Positions 7,086 through 14,420 of a DNA stretch of 14,789 nt are shown one piece after another. The stretch lies in contig JAYTKJ010000729.1 in NCBI GenBank assembly GCA_043730365.1, positions 1 to 14,789 of the forward strand, written 5' to 3'. Within the stretch, counting starts at the first letter, position 1. Each line of letters begins with the position of its first letter. The notes beneath the pieces are model-generated. The model ran no database searches, had not been told where the DNA came from, and saw only the letters and a program-made list of their open reading frames with translations. This DNA is from VFZP01 sp043730365 (lineage in GTDB: Bacteria > Acidobacteriota > Terriglobia > Bryobacterales > Bryobacteraceae). The position numbers and the translations under genes were made by a program.

Positions 7086-9653
7086 ATGCGGCTGCGCGAT
7101 CCCCTGGTGCCCGTATTCCTCGCCCTGGCCGTTGGCGTCGTCGCCTCGCGCGCCGCTGCTGTGGATATCGCAGGCATCGCGCTGGCTCACGCCCTCACCG
7201 CCGCCGCCATTCTGGCCGCCCTGGCCTGGATCGCCCGCGCCTTCATTACCCGCCGCGTCGCCTGGGCCGCCGGTCTGGCCTCCGTCTCCTGCCTCGGCAT
7301 TGCCCTTGACGTGGTCCATCGCCCTCCCCCGCCACCCGAGATCGAGTTCACGCCGGGCGAGAGCATGGTGCTGGCGGGCTGCGTCGTTGAGCCTGTCGCA
7401 CAAAGCCCGGACCGCGAGCAGATGGTGCTGGAACTGGCCGAAGGTGCGAGCGCCCGCGTGAACTGGTATCTGGAGGAGGGCCAAGCGGCCCCTTTATTGC
7501 GCTACGGGCAGCGCATTGAGATTGAAGCCAAACTCCGCAAGCCGCGCAACTACGCCAATCCCGGAGCGTTCGATTTTGAGCACTATCTGGCGCGCCGCAA
7601 CATCTACTGGACAGCCACGGCCAATGCCAAGTCAGCCCTGCGGATCCTTGATTCCTCCTGCGGCCGTTGGCCCCTTACATGGATCTATGAGGCGCGGCAA
7701 TTCGCCATCGCCCGGCTCGACACCTTCTACGAGAAAGATCGCTACTCACGCGGCATGACGCGCGCGTTGCTGGTGGGCGATACCGCCATGCTTGACCGCG
7801 TGTGGGCGGATGACTTTCGGCGCACCGGCACCTATCACGCGCTGGTCATCTCCGGGCTGCACCTCACGCTGCTGACCGGCTGGTTTCTCTTCTTTCTGCG
7901 ATTCGTTTCGGCCGGGGTGGGCTGGTCACTGTTTGCCACCAGTCTGATTGCCTGGGTCTACACGGCGTTGGCAGGTGGAGGCGCGCCCATTGCCCGTGCC
8001 GCCGCCGGGCTCACGTTGTACCTGGCCGGCCGCTGCCTGTTTCGGGATCCACGCGTGCTCAATCTGCTCGCCGCTGTCGCGATTGGATACCTGGCCATCG
8101 ACCCGGACTCGCTTTTCGACGCCAGTTTCCAGCTCTCGTTTCTCTCGGTGGCCATGATCGGCGCCGTAGCCGCACCGCTTCTCGAGCGCACGCTTGATCC
8201 CTATGCCCGCGGCCTGCAGCGGCTCGATCAGGACCGTTGGGACGTATTGCTGGAGCCCAAAGTGGCCGCGCTTCGCGTGGAGATGCGCCTGCTGGCCGAG
8301 ACACTCTTCTTCGCGTTACATCTTCCGCGCCGCTTCATGTTGACGATGCTTGACTATGCCGCGCGCGGCATCTTTTATTGCCTCAGCCTTCTCCTCGTTT
8401 CCGCAGTCGTGCAAGCCGGCTTGATGCTGCCGATGATCGCCTACTTCCATCGCCTTTCGGTCAGCGGCCTCACCGCCAATCTGCTGATCGTGCCGCTGAT
8501 GGACATCGTGGTTCTCACCGGCTTTGCGGCCATCGTGACGGGCTGGACATGGCTGGCCGTGCTCGCCGCCTTGCCGCTAGGCTGGGCCCGGTCGGTGGCC
8601 GCGTGGCACGCCGCGTTTGAGCCGCCAGTGCGTTTGGCCGATCCGCCCGTCTGGCTGATCGCCGGTTTCCTGATGGGCCTGGTCTGCGTATGGATCGCGA
8701 TGCAACTGCCGCGCCGGCGATGGCGACTGCTGCTGGCTTCGCCCTGGCTGGCGTGCCTGGGGCTGCTGGTGGCCCAGCCGTTTGAGCCTGCGTACGAACC
8801 CGGGCGGCTCGAGGTGACAACGCTGGACGTTGGTCAGGGAGACGGCTTGCTCGTCGCCTCACCCCATGGCCGCTTCATGTTAGTTGACGCCGGCGGATTC
8901 CCGGTCTTCGGCAAGCGGCCGACGCGCCCTTCGATCGACATTGGCGAAGAAGTAGTTTCACCATACCTCTTTCATCGCGGCATTCGACAGGTGGACGTCA
9001 TTGTGGCCACCCACGCCCATGAAGACCATATCGGTGGGCTGCGCGCGGTGGTGGAGAACTTCCGCCCGCGCGAGATCTGGACGGGCGCGTTTCCTGACGC
9101 CGAACCCTGGGCGTCGCTGCGCCGCTGGATCGAAGCGCGTGGCGTCAAGATCGTAGCGCACAAAGCCGGTGAGCGCCTCGATTGGGACGGCGTGGAGGTG
9201 CGGGTGCTCTCGCCGCCCGCCGACTATGAGCCGGCCGCGCAAGCCAAGAACAATGACTCGCTGGTGCTTCGCCTCGCCTTGGGCTCACGCTCTATCCTGC
9301 TCACCGGCGACGTGGAGCGCCAGCTGGAAAGCGTCATGTTGGAGAGTAATCTGGTGCCGCCAACGGACATTCTCAAGGTCGCCCATCACGGTAGTAAGAC
9401 CTCGTCTACCGAGGCGTTCCTGGACGCGGCCAAGCCTCGCTGGGCGATCATTTCAGCCGGCTACGCCAATCTCTTTCGCCACCCGCACCCGCTCATTCTG
9501 GACCGGTTGACCGAGCGCGGCATCGAAGTCTGGCGCACCGACGTTCGGGGCCAGATCCGTATGGTTACCGACGGCCGCGCCTGGCGGATCGAAGGATTTC
9601 ACTCGCCCGGCCGGACCGGGCAGCCATGGTCATCAAGAAGGCTTGCCTTCTGA
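7086..9653 (+). CDS. comEC: ComEC/Rec2 DNA internalisation channel
   Basis: An 855-residue full-length ComEC, the inner-membrane protein that passes single-stranded DNA into the cell during natural transformation. Order of parts: N-terminal membrane segments (about 8-76); the DUF4131 OB-like region (about 85-185, ending RKPRNYANPGAFDFEHYLARR); the competence core starting with the hallmark ALLVGDTAMLD and YHALVISGLHL (227-260) and several helices to about 565; and a C-terminal metallo-beta-lactamase domain (about 574-832) with DVGQGD (581-586), H643-x-H645-x-D647-H648, TGD (740-742) and VAHHGS (765-770). All metal ligands look intact. A hydrophilic insert (about 366-415) splits the membrane core. 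ATG 7086 follows 72 bp of non-coding DNA with no Shine-Dalgarno site; TATACA lies just 4 nt upstream. No other competence gene is in the window. Its 3' end overlaps the converging DUF2007 gene by 21 bp. Confidence 0.95.
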   Translation: MRLRDPLVPVFLALAVGVVASRAAAVDIAGIALAHALTAAAILAALAWIARAFITRRVAWAAGLASVSCLGIALDVVHRPPPPPEIEFTPGESMVLAGCVVEPVAQSPDREQMVLELAEGASARVNWYLEEGQAAPLLRYGQRIEIEAKLRKPRNYANPGAFDFEHYLARRNIYWTATANAKSALRILDSSCGRWPLTWIYEARQFAIARLDTFYEKDRYSRGMTRALLVGDTAMLDRVWADDFRRTGTYHALVISGLHLTLLTGWFLFFLRFVSAGVGWSLFATSLIAWVYTALAGGGAPIARAAAGLTLYLAGRCLFRDPRVLNLLAAVAIGYLAIDPDSLFDASFQLSFLSVAMIGAVAAPLLERTLDPYARGLQRLDQDRWDVLLEPKVAALRVEMRLLAETLFFALHLPRRFMLTMLDYAARGIFYCLSLLLVSAVVQAGLMLPMIAYFHRLSVSGLTANLLIVPLMDIVVLTGFAAIVTGWTWLAVLAALPLGWARSVAAWHAAFEPPVRLADPPVWLIAGFLMGLVCVWIAMQLPRRRWRLLLASPWLACLGLLVAQPFEPAYEPGRLEVTTLDVGQGDGLLVASPHGRFMLVDAGGFPVFGKRPTRPSIDIGEEVVSPYLFHRGIRQVDVIVATHAHEDHIGGLRAVVENFRPREIWTGAFPDAEPWASLRRWIEARGVKIVAHKAGERLDWDGVEVRVLSPPADYEPAAQAKNNDSLVLRLALGSRSILLTGDVERQLESVMLESNLVPPTDILKVAHHGSKTSSTEAFLDAAKPRWAIISAGYANLFRHPHPLILDRLTERGIEVWRTDVRGQIRMVTDGRAWRIEGFHSPGRTGQPWSSRRLAF

Positions 9654-10139
9654 GGCCGCTTCGGCTTCCTCGGCCGCCGCCGGGCCCGCTTCCACCGCTT
9701 CGCCCAGAACCTGCTGCGCGGATTCGAAAAAGACTTGAGGCACCATCACGCGAAACGGCAAATTCGGCATCTGCATGGAGCCGACTAACACGCTGGGAAT
9801 ATGACTGGCGTCGAGTACGGAGCGGATCGACAAGGCCTCCACTTCGCCAGTGGTTCCCTGGCCGCGATACAGCTCCAGCAGGTCATAGCCGTGCGACGCT
9901 GTGCCGCCCGGCTCGTCGCCGCTTTGCGCATCGATGACATCGAGCGCCGCATCTTCTTCCTCGGCCGGCACGCGAACCTCGATTGTTCCTTGCGCCACGC
10001 CCGGATAATCATCCGTCAACAGCATCGCGTTCAGGCCCGCATCGGCCAGCATGTCCAGGATAGCCGAGGCTTCGTCTTGTGCGGAGAAATCTCCGGACCG
10101 GAAGACAGTCACCATCTCAGCGGCAGCGTCAGTGCTCAT
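9633..10139 (-). CDS. Small protein with two tandem DUF2007-like domains
   Basis: A 168-residue acidic protein without signal peptide or membrane helix, so cytoplasmic. DUF2007 (described as a putative signal-transducing domain) is a small alpha/beta fold of unknown function, usually about 70 residues and single. Here two copies can be read: 9-70 (VTVFRSGDFSAQDEASAILDM, then LADAGLNAMLLTDD and IEVRVPAEEEDAALDVID) and 85-148 (YDLLELYRGQGTTGEVEALS, then IRSVLDASHIPSVLVGS and LPFRVMVPQVFFESAQQVLGE). The second is closer to the familiar pattern. The tail from 150 on is Ala/Glu-rich and probably disordered. The ATG lies 40 bp after the guaB stop on the same strand, so the two are probably co-transcribed; no Shine-Dalgarno site is seen. 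The 3' end overlaps comEC by 21 bp in the opposite direction. Confidence 0.82.
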   Translation of the reverse strand: MSTDAAAEMVTVFRSGDFSAQDEASAILDMLADAGLNAMLLTDDYPGVAQGTIEVRVPAEEEDAALDVIDAQSGDEPGGTASHGYDLLELYRGQGTTGEVEALSIRSVLDASHIPSVLVGSMQMPNLPFRVMVPQVFFESAQQVLGEAVEAGPAAAEEAEAASEGKPS

Positions 10140-10179
10140 GTTTCGACGGTATCAAATTACCGGGGGCTAGAGGCAAACC

Positions 10180-11643
10180 CTATTCCACGCGGTAGTTGGG
10201 AGCTTCCTTGGTGATGATGACGTCATGGACGTGGCTCTCTTTGAGGGCGGCCACGCTCACGCGGAGGAAACGGGCGTTCTTCTGTAGCTCGGGAATGGTG
10301 TTGCAGCCGCAATAGCCCATGCCGGCGCGCAAACCACCCACGAGTTGGAAGACCAATTCGGCCAACGGGCCTTTATACGGCACGCGGCCCTCGATCCCTT
10401 CCGGCACCAGCTTGGCATGCGTGGTGCTTTCCTGCGCGTAGCGGTCAGCCGAGGTTCCGGCGGTCATGGCGCCGAGTGAACCCATGCCGCGATAGCTCTT
10501 GAAGGTGCGGCCTTGAAATAGAATCGTCTCGCCCGGGCTCTCTTCGGTGCCGGCAAACAGACTGCCGATCATCACCGAGTCCGCGCCGGAAGCGATCGCC
10601 TTGGTGACGTCGCCTGAGTACTTGATGCCGCCATCGGAAATCAGCGGCACACCCGCCGGCCGGGCGGCCTTGGAAGCTTCGGCGATCGCCGTAATCTGCG
10701 GAACACCGGCGCCGGACACAACCCGCGTGGTGCAGATGGAGCCAGGCCCGATACCCACTTTGATGCCGTCCACGCCGAGATCGATCAGATCGCGCGCGCC
10801 TTCGTAGGTGGCCACGTTGCCCGCCACAAGTTGCACGTCCAGGGCACGTTTGACGGCCATCACCGCCTGAATCACGCGTTCGCTGTGGCCATGCGCGGTG
10901 TCAATCACGATGGCATCCACGTTTCGGCGCACCAGTTCCTGGGCGCGTTCGAGAAAATCACCCGTAGCGCCAATGGCGGCGGCCACGCGCAGGCGGCCCT
11001 GCGCATCCTTGGCGGCATTCGGATACTTGATCTTCTTTTGGATGTCCTTGACCGTGATCAGGCCCTTGAGCTGGTACTGATCGTCCACCACCAGAAGCTT
11101 TTCCACGCGATGCTTGTGGAGCATGGCCTGGGCGTGCTCGAGCGTGGTTCCCACAGGCACGGTGATGAGGTTGTCCTTGGTCATGCGCGTTGAGACGGGG
11201 TCTTCAAAACGCGTTTCAAAGCGAAGGTCGCGATTGGTGAGAATGCCGACGAGCCGGCCTTCCTTGGAGATGACCGGCACGCCGGAGATGCGGAAGCGGC
11301 TCATCAGATCGAGCGCGTCGGCAATGGGCTGGTCGGCATGGATCGTCACCGGATCCACAATCATGCCGCTCTCGGAGCGCTTCACCTTGTCCACTTCTTC
11401 CACCTGGCGATCGATCGACATGTTCTTGTGAACTACGCCGATGCCCCCTTCACGGGCGAGCGCAATGGCCAGATGCGATTCGGTGACGGTGTCCATCGCC
11501 GAACTGGTGATGGGAATGTTGAGGGCAACCTTGCGCGTGAACATCGTGCGCGCGTCGGTTTCGGCCGGGACCACGGAACTGCGGGCCGGCACTAGTAGGA
11601 TGTCGTCGAACGTCAGACCTTCTTGGATAGAGTCCGGGATCAT
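10180..11643 (-). CDS. guaB: Inosine-5'-monophosphate dehydrogenase
   Basis: A 487-residue IMP dehydrogenase, which oxidises IMP to XMP with NAD+, the first committed step of GTP synthesis, in the cytoplasm. It is the usual bacterial length and keeps all parts: N-terminal barrel start LTFDDILLVPA (10-20); two CBS domains (about 91-203) that in this family bind adenine or guanine nucleotides; the catalytic loop GPGSICTTR with Cys304; the phosphate-binding ISDGGIKYSGD (335-345); SYRGMGSLGAM (383-393); and the mobile flap with Arg401 (SADRYAQ). ATG at 11641-11643 is chosen since family members start just before the LTFDDILL strand; the frame is open upstream but that part has no counterpart in the family and crosses the terminator hairpin. 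No Shine-Dalgarno site precedes it. A promoter is predicted at 11669-11696, overlapping the terminator of the upstream gene. Confidence 0.97.
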   Translation of the reverse strand: MIPDSIQEGLTFDDILLVPARSSVVPAETDARTMFTRKVALNIPITSSAMDTVTESHLAIALAREGGIGVVHKNMSIDRQVEEVDKVKRSESGMIVDPVTIHADQPIADALDLMSRFRISGVPVISKEGRLVGILTNRDLRFETRFEDPVSTRMTKDNLITVPVGTTLEHAQAMLHKHRVEKLLVVDDQYQLKGLITVKDIQKKIKYPNAAKDAQGRLRVAAAIGATGDFLERAQELVRRNVDAIVIDTAHGHSERVIQAVMAVKRALDVQLVAGNVATYEGARDLIDLGVDGIKVGIGPGSICTTRVVSGAGVPQITAIAEASKAARPAGVPLISDGGIKYSGDVTKAIASGADSVMIGSLFAGTEESPGETILFQGRTFKSYRGMGSLGAMTAGTSADRYAQESTTHAKLVPEGIEGRVPYKGPLAELVFQLVGGLRAGMGYCGCNTIPELQKNARFLRVSVAALKESHVHDVIITKEAPNYRVE

Positions 11644-11649
11644 ATATGG

Positions 11650-11682
11650 AAAAAGCGGGGTAGCTGCCAGGATAGCACCCCG
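11650..11682 (-). terminator. Rho-independent terminator of the SBBP gene
   Basis: Twelve bases past the SBBP stop, the minus strand reads CGGGGTGCT (11682-11674), an 8-nt loop, then AGC-T-ACCCCG (11665-11656): a nine-pair stem with one bulged T, followed by CTTTTT (11655-11650). On the plus strand no T-run follows, so it works for minus-strand transcripts only. It ends just 7 nt before the guaB ATG, so guaB needs a promoter inside or past the hairpin, or read-through. Confidence 0.72.
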
Positions 11683-11696
11683 GCGAAAAAAGTCTA
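11669..11696 (-). promoter_or_regulatory. Candidate guaB promoter overlapping the terminator
   Basis: On the minus strand TAGACT (11696-11691; four of six to the -35 consensus) and TATCCT (11674-11669; four of six to the -10) are 16 bp apart, and TGC just before the -10 makes it an extended -10. The -35 overlaps the SBBP stop codon, and the -10 spans the end of the 5' stem and the loop of the terminator. The predicted start is near 11662, giving a leader of about 18 nt without a Shine-Dalgarno site. A transcript starting there would lack the 5' arm and could not form the hairpin. This is inferred. Confidence 0.45.
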
Positions 11697-13967
11697 CTGC
11701 AGATCCGCGGAACAAACCTTGCGGGTGCAGAGAATCGCGCCGCCCTCGGACTCGCTACAGACCGCGCCCTTCATGCTGAGAGACGGCCCGTCGGGAGCGA
11801 GGCAGCCTTCGGCTACGGTGTTGATGCCGGGCTTAGACGATTGCGGTGTCAGGCCCTGCGCCTCACACACGGCGGCGACTTCGCAGAGATTGAACCGCAC
11901 CAGGAAACCATCGGCAAAGCGGGACAAATCCGCTTGAAAGACGTTGGGCGTCGCCAGGCGGCGCGAGGTGGTGGAGCCAACCAGATAGAAATTGCCGCGC
12001 GCGTCGGGGGCGACCTGATAGCCGAAGTCCGGCGAATCGCCACCCACGTAGCTGGAGTAAAGCAACGTCGGCGTGGCCGGGGCAAAATCGATCAACGCCA
12101 GAAAAGCGTCGATGGATCCGCCGGCGCGCGGTTGCAGTGGATTACCGCGCAAGGGGAAATCCGTCGAATCCGAATAGCCGGTAATGGCGACGCGGCTGTT
12201 GGCGCTGACCGAGATGCCGTAGGCGATCTCGCTGCCCGCGCCGCCGAGGTAGGTGGAATACGTAATCGGGCTGTTGCCCGGCGCTGAGGGATCGATGCGC
12301 AGCAGGAAAGCGTCAGCCCCGCCGGCATTCGTGCTTTGGATTGGCGTGCCGACGATCGGGAAATCGCTGGAGAAAGTGTAGCCAGTGACGTAGAGGCGTC
12401 CGGCCGCGTCGGCAGTCATCCCGTAGGCGAGATCTGTATCGGAGCCGCCGATGAAGGTGGCGTAAAGGAGACCGTCGAGGCCGGAGCGCGTGATGTCGGC
12501 GCGGGCATAGAAGATATCGCCACGTCCGGCCGGGGTGGTGCGATAGGCGCCGGCGGTGAAGGGGAAATCTTCAGACATGGTGTAGCCGGTGAGGTGAACG
12601 ATGCCGGCGCGATCGACCGCGATGCCCGTGGCCACGTCGGTTTTAGTGCCGCCGATGAACGTGGAGTAGCGAAGCGTGCTCGAGCCATCCGGCACGAACA
12701 TCGCAAAGAACGCATCGTAGCCGCCGCGATTAGCGGCCTGGAAAGAACCCCCGGCGTAAGTGAAACCCTCGCCCGTGGTGGCGTAGCCGGCGATGTAGGG
12801 CCGGTTCTGTGAATCCACGGTTACGGCAGTACCGTAGTCGCGCTGATCACCGCCAAAATAGGTGCTGTACCAAAGTGCGTCGATACCCTGCTGCGTGCGG
12901 CTGAGTCGAACCAGGAACGCGTCCGTGTCGCCCTTCAGAGCGCCTTGCGCGGGTGTGCCCGCCAGCGGGAAATTCGACGACATGGTGTCGCCTGTCAGGT
13001 AGAGAAAACCGTCGCCGGACAAGGCCATGGCCGTGACCTTGTCGGCGCCGTCGCCGCCCAGATACGTTGACCACACCAGCGAATCGGCGCCCGACACGTT
13101 GGGGTTGAACTTGGCCACGAAGATATCCACACTACCGGCTTTTTGGCCCACGTAGGGGTTGCCTGCCAGGGGCAGCGTCGTCGAAGACGTGTAGCCTGCC
13201 ACCCAAACCTGATTCTGCGTGTCCACCGCCACCGCCGTCGCCACGTCAACACTATCGCCGCCAAAATACGTGGCAATCAGGACGGGGTCAATGGTGAGGG
13301 GGCGGGCGGTGTCATACTCGCCGAGAGTGAAAGCCACTTGATTGTTGCCCAGCAAGCGGTAGCGTGCGGCGACCTGCGCACGCGCCCCGGACGCAGGATC
13401 TACCTGAAAGGCGAAGGGGACGGGTTGGCGAAGCTCTTCGGCGCCGACGGCGGCAACCAATGAGCCGTCTTCGGCAATCGATAGCCGGCTGGCTCCGGCA
13501 AACTCCATGCGAATCGCGGCAGGATCGGTGTGGGGCGCGACGACGAAATCGTATTCGAGCCGGCGGCCCTCGCCCTTGTAAAGAAGATCGATGCCCTGAT
13601 ACACGTTGCGGTAAGCCACACGGCTAAAGCTAGCGACGTTGCCGCGCCACGCCGATTTTTCCTGTCCAATGAGATAGGTGGCGCCGGAGCGGAGCTTGTC
13701 CACCCCTTCAATCCGAGCCGGTGCGTTCACGGGGCCCACTGGCCGCAGCCGCAGTTCACCGGTGCCGAGCCGCATCACCGCCTCGCGGTCCGTGAGGATG
13801 ACGCTACGCTCGGAGGAGCGGGCGGCAAAACGGACATCGGCGGGCCACTGGCCCTGGTTGGCTTCAAAGCGCAACGGGAGCCTGGCAAGCAGGTCCGCGC
13901 CGCGATTGGCTGCGGCGGCGGAAGCGAGGAATGGTAGGAGGATAAGTACGGAGAACGACTTCAACAT
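11694..13967 (-). CDS. Secreted SBBP-repeat beta-propeller protein with Cys-rich tail
   Basis: A 757-residue protein with a signal peptide (1-20, MLKSFSVLILLPFLASAAAA). An N-terminal domain (about 28-225, LPLRFEANQGQWPADVRF) is the one that usually precedes SBBP repeats in Acidobacteria and related bacteria. Seven SBBP repeats follow, each with a strand of the type [SA]T[YF]xGG, near 233, 300, 368, 435, 503, 571 and 638, followed by a D-x-A-x-G-[IMV] stretch and a [VL]-x-G-Y-T turn. Seven repeats fit a seven-bladed propeller. The last 63 residues are different: they hold all six cysteines of the protein (695, 701, 722, 737, 747, 752). The ATG at 13965-13967 is chosen for the signal peptide; the frame extends upstream to 14132 without homology-like sequence. 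No Shine-Dalgarno site is seen. Function unknown; secretion and ligand or surface binding are inferred. No sorting anchor is recognised. Confidence 0.9.
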   Translation of the reverse strand: MLKSFSVLILLPFLASAAAANRGADLLARLPLRFEANQGQWPADVRFAARSSERSVILTDREAVMRLGTGELRLRPVGPVNAPARIEGVDKLRSGATYLIGQEKSAWRGNVASFSRVAYRNVYQGIDLLYKGEGRRLEYDFVVAPHTDPAAIRMEFAGASRLSIAEDGSLVAAVGAEELRQPVPFAFQVDPASGARAQVAARYRLLGNNQVAFTLGEYDTARPLTIDPVLIATYFGGDSVDVATAVAVDTQNQVWVAGYTSSTTLPLAGNPYVGQKAGSVDIFVAKFNPNVSGADSLVWSTYLGGDGADKVTAMALSGDGFLYLTGDTMSSNFPLAGTPAQGALKGDTDAFLVRLSRTQQGIDALWYSTYFGGDQRDYGTAVTVDSQNRPYIAGYATTGEGFTYAGGSFQAANRGGYDAFFAMFVPDGSSTLRYSTFIGGTKTDVATGIAVDRAGIVHLTGYTMSEDFPFTAGAYRTTPAGRGDIFYARADITRSGLDGLLYATFIGGSDTDLAYGMTADAAGRLYVTGYTFSSDFPIVGTPIQSTNAGGADAFLLRIDPSAPGNSPITYSTYLGGAGSEIAYGISVSANSRVAITGYSDSTDFPLRGNPLQPRAGGSIDAFLALIDFAPATPTLLYSSYVGGDSPDFGYQVAPDARGNFYLVGSTTSRRLATPNVFQADLSRFADGFLVRFNLCEVAAVCEAQGLTPQSSKPGINTVAEGCLAPDGPSLSMKGAVCSESEGGAILCTRKVCSADLQ

Positions 13968-13983
13968 GATGAGACGGCTTTTC

Positions 13984-13989
13984 ACTATA
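13984..13989 (-). promoter_or_regulatory. Candidate -10 box of the SBBP gene
   Basis: TATAGT on the minus strand (five of six to the -10 consensus) lies 16 bp before the ATG at 13967. It predicts a start near 13977 and a leader of about 10 nt. The -35 position holds nothing better than three of six matches. Confidence 0.35.
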
Positions 13990-14014
13990 GGCCCGAAAAA
14001 GCTCCTCTTAGTGT

Positions 14015-14038
14015 AACGCGGCCCAGGGTTGCCGCGTT
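14015..14038. repeat. Perfect 8-bp inverted repeat upstream of the SBBP promoter
   Basis: AACGCGGC (14015-14022), an 8-nt spacer, then GCCGCGTT (14031-14038), a perfect match. It sits about 40-60 bp before the predicted SBBP transcript start. Only three Ts follow on the plus strand and none on the minus strand, so it is not a good terminator; an operator or activator site is more likely. Confidence 0.6.
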
Positions 14039-14176
14039 TCCGGGATTCAAGCGTCTCTCCCTCGGGGCAAAAATCCCTCGGAAGGGAGCCCTTGGAGGCG
14101 CTGCCGTTCGAGAACAGGTCAGGGGGGCCCAAGCGGCGCAGGACACTGTCAGCCTGAATGAAGTGCGGCGGGCGTT

Positions 14177-14248
14177 GGGAACCATGTCCGGTTCTCGCTC
14201 TGCGGCGCCGTAATCGCTCAGCGGGAACCCGTCAGACTGATGGTTCCC
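14177..14248. repeat. Cluster of GGGAACC half-sites in both orientations
   Basis: GGGAACCAT (14177-14185) and ATGGTTCCC (14240-14248) are exact 9-bp inverted repeats. Between them are another GGGAACC (14223-14229) and a partial GGTTC (14190-14194), the latter making GAACC-N6-GGTTC with the first site. Four related half-sites within 72 bp suggest a protein-binding array or a folded element. Confidence 0.5.
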
Positions 14249-14261
14249 ATTCGGCGTAAGA

Positions 14262-14308
14262 GTCCACAAGTCATGCTTCCCGGAACGCCCGTTGTGGACA
14301 ACTTGTCC
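14262..14308. repeat. Inverted repeat GTCCACAA/TTGTGGAC with a central palindrome
   Basis: GTCCACAA (14262-14269) pairs with TTGTGGAC (14292-14299) over a 22-nt spacer. The second arm runs into GGACAACTTGTCC (14296-14308), a 13-bp palindrome with a single central C. The two structures share GGAC, so they exclude each other. The palindrome looks like an operator and lies about 110 bp before the gene at 14421. Confidence 0.45.
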
Positions 14309-14348
14309 GAGATGCCGACTATACGGCCAAGTGGATCCAGCGTTCGTA

Positions 14349-14391
14349 TGTGTCCCGCTGTCATCCACATGCAGAAGTATTTCGGGACACA
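14349..14391. repeat. 9-bp inverted repeat before the small plus-strand gene
   Basis: TGTGTCCCG (14349-14357) and CGGGACACA (14383-14391) are a perfect inverted repeat with a 25-nt spacer, ending 29 bp before the ATG at 14421. It could form a leader hairpin or be a paired binding site. No T-run follows. Confidence 0.5.
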
Positions 14392-14420
14392 GGTCTGGCG
14401 AGGCCTTCGGAGTGTCTAAT

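Larger units (their letters stand above)
13968..14420. other. 453-bp non-coding region rich in inverted repeats
   Basis: No believable gene lies between the SBBP start and the small plus-strand gene at 14421. The region carries the probable SBBP promoter, a perfect 8-bp hairpin at 14015-14038, a cluster of GGGAACC half-sites at 14177-14248, a dyad pair at 14262-14308 and a 9-bp inverted repeat at 14349-14391. No target-site duplication, transposase remnant, tRNA end or integrase site is recognised. It may hold operators, structured RNA or decayed mobile DNA. Confidence 0.6.

Noticed and set aside
6531..7484. Minus-strand open frame of 317 codons across the comEC start
   Set aside because: Gly/Arg-rich, no motif, antisense to two well-supported genes.
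10147..10162. CGGTA/TACCG dyad between guaB and the DUF2007 gene
   Set aside because: Five pairs only and no T-run; it does not argue against co-transcription of the two genes.
11644..11715. 24-residue N-terminal extension of guaB
   Set aside because: IMP dehydrogenases start just before the LTFDDILL strand; the extension would cross a terminator hairpin and the end of the SBBP gene.
14074..14087. Small hairpin TCCCT-CGGA-AGGGA
   Set aside because: Only 5 bp, no T-run and no gene ending next to it; too weak to call a terminator.
13968..14132. 55-residue N-terminal extension of the SBBP protein
   Set aside because: It would bury the signal peptide and has low-complexity content unlike a real exported N-terminus.
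13985..14368. Minus-strand open frame of 127 codons in the non-coding region
   Set aside because: No recognised domain, no Shine-Dalgarno site, and it runs over the SBBP promoter region and several inverted repeats. A decayed gene cannot be excluded, but nothing supports it.
14292..14420. Upstream extension of the small gene at 14421
   Set aside because: The translation is Cys/Arg/Ser-rich and covers a palindrome and a 9-bp inverted repeat, while a good GGAG site marks ATG 14421.
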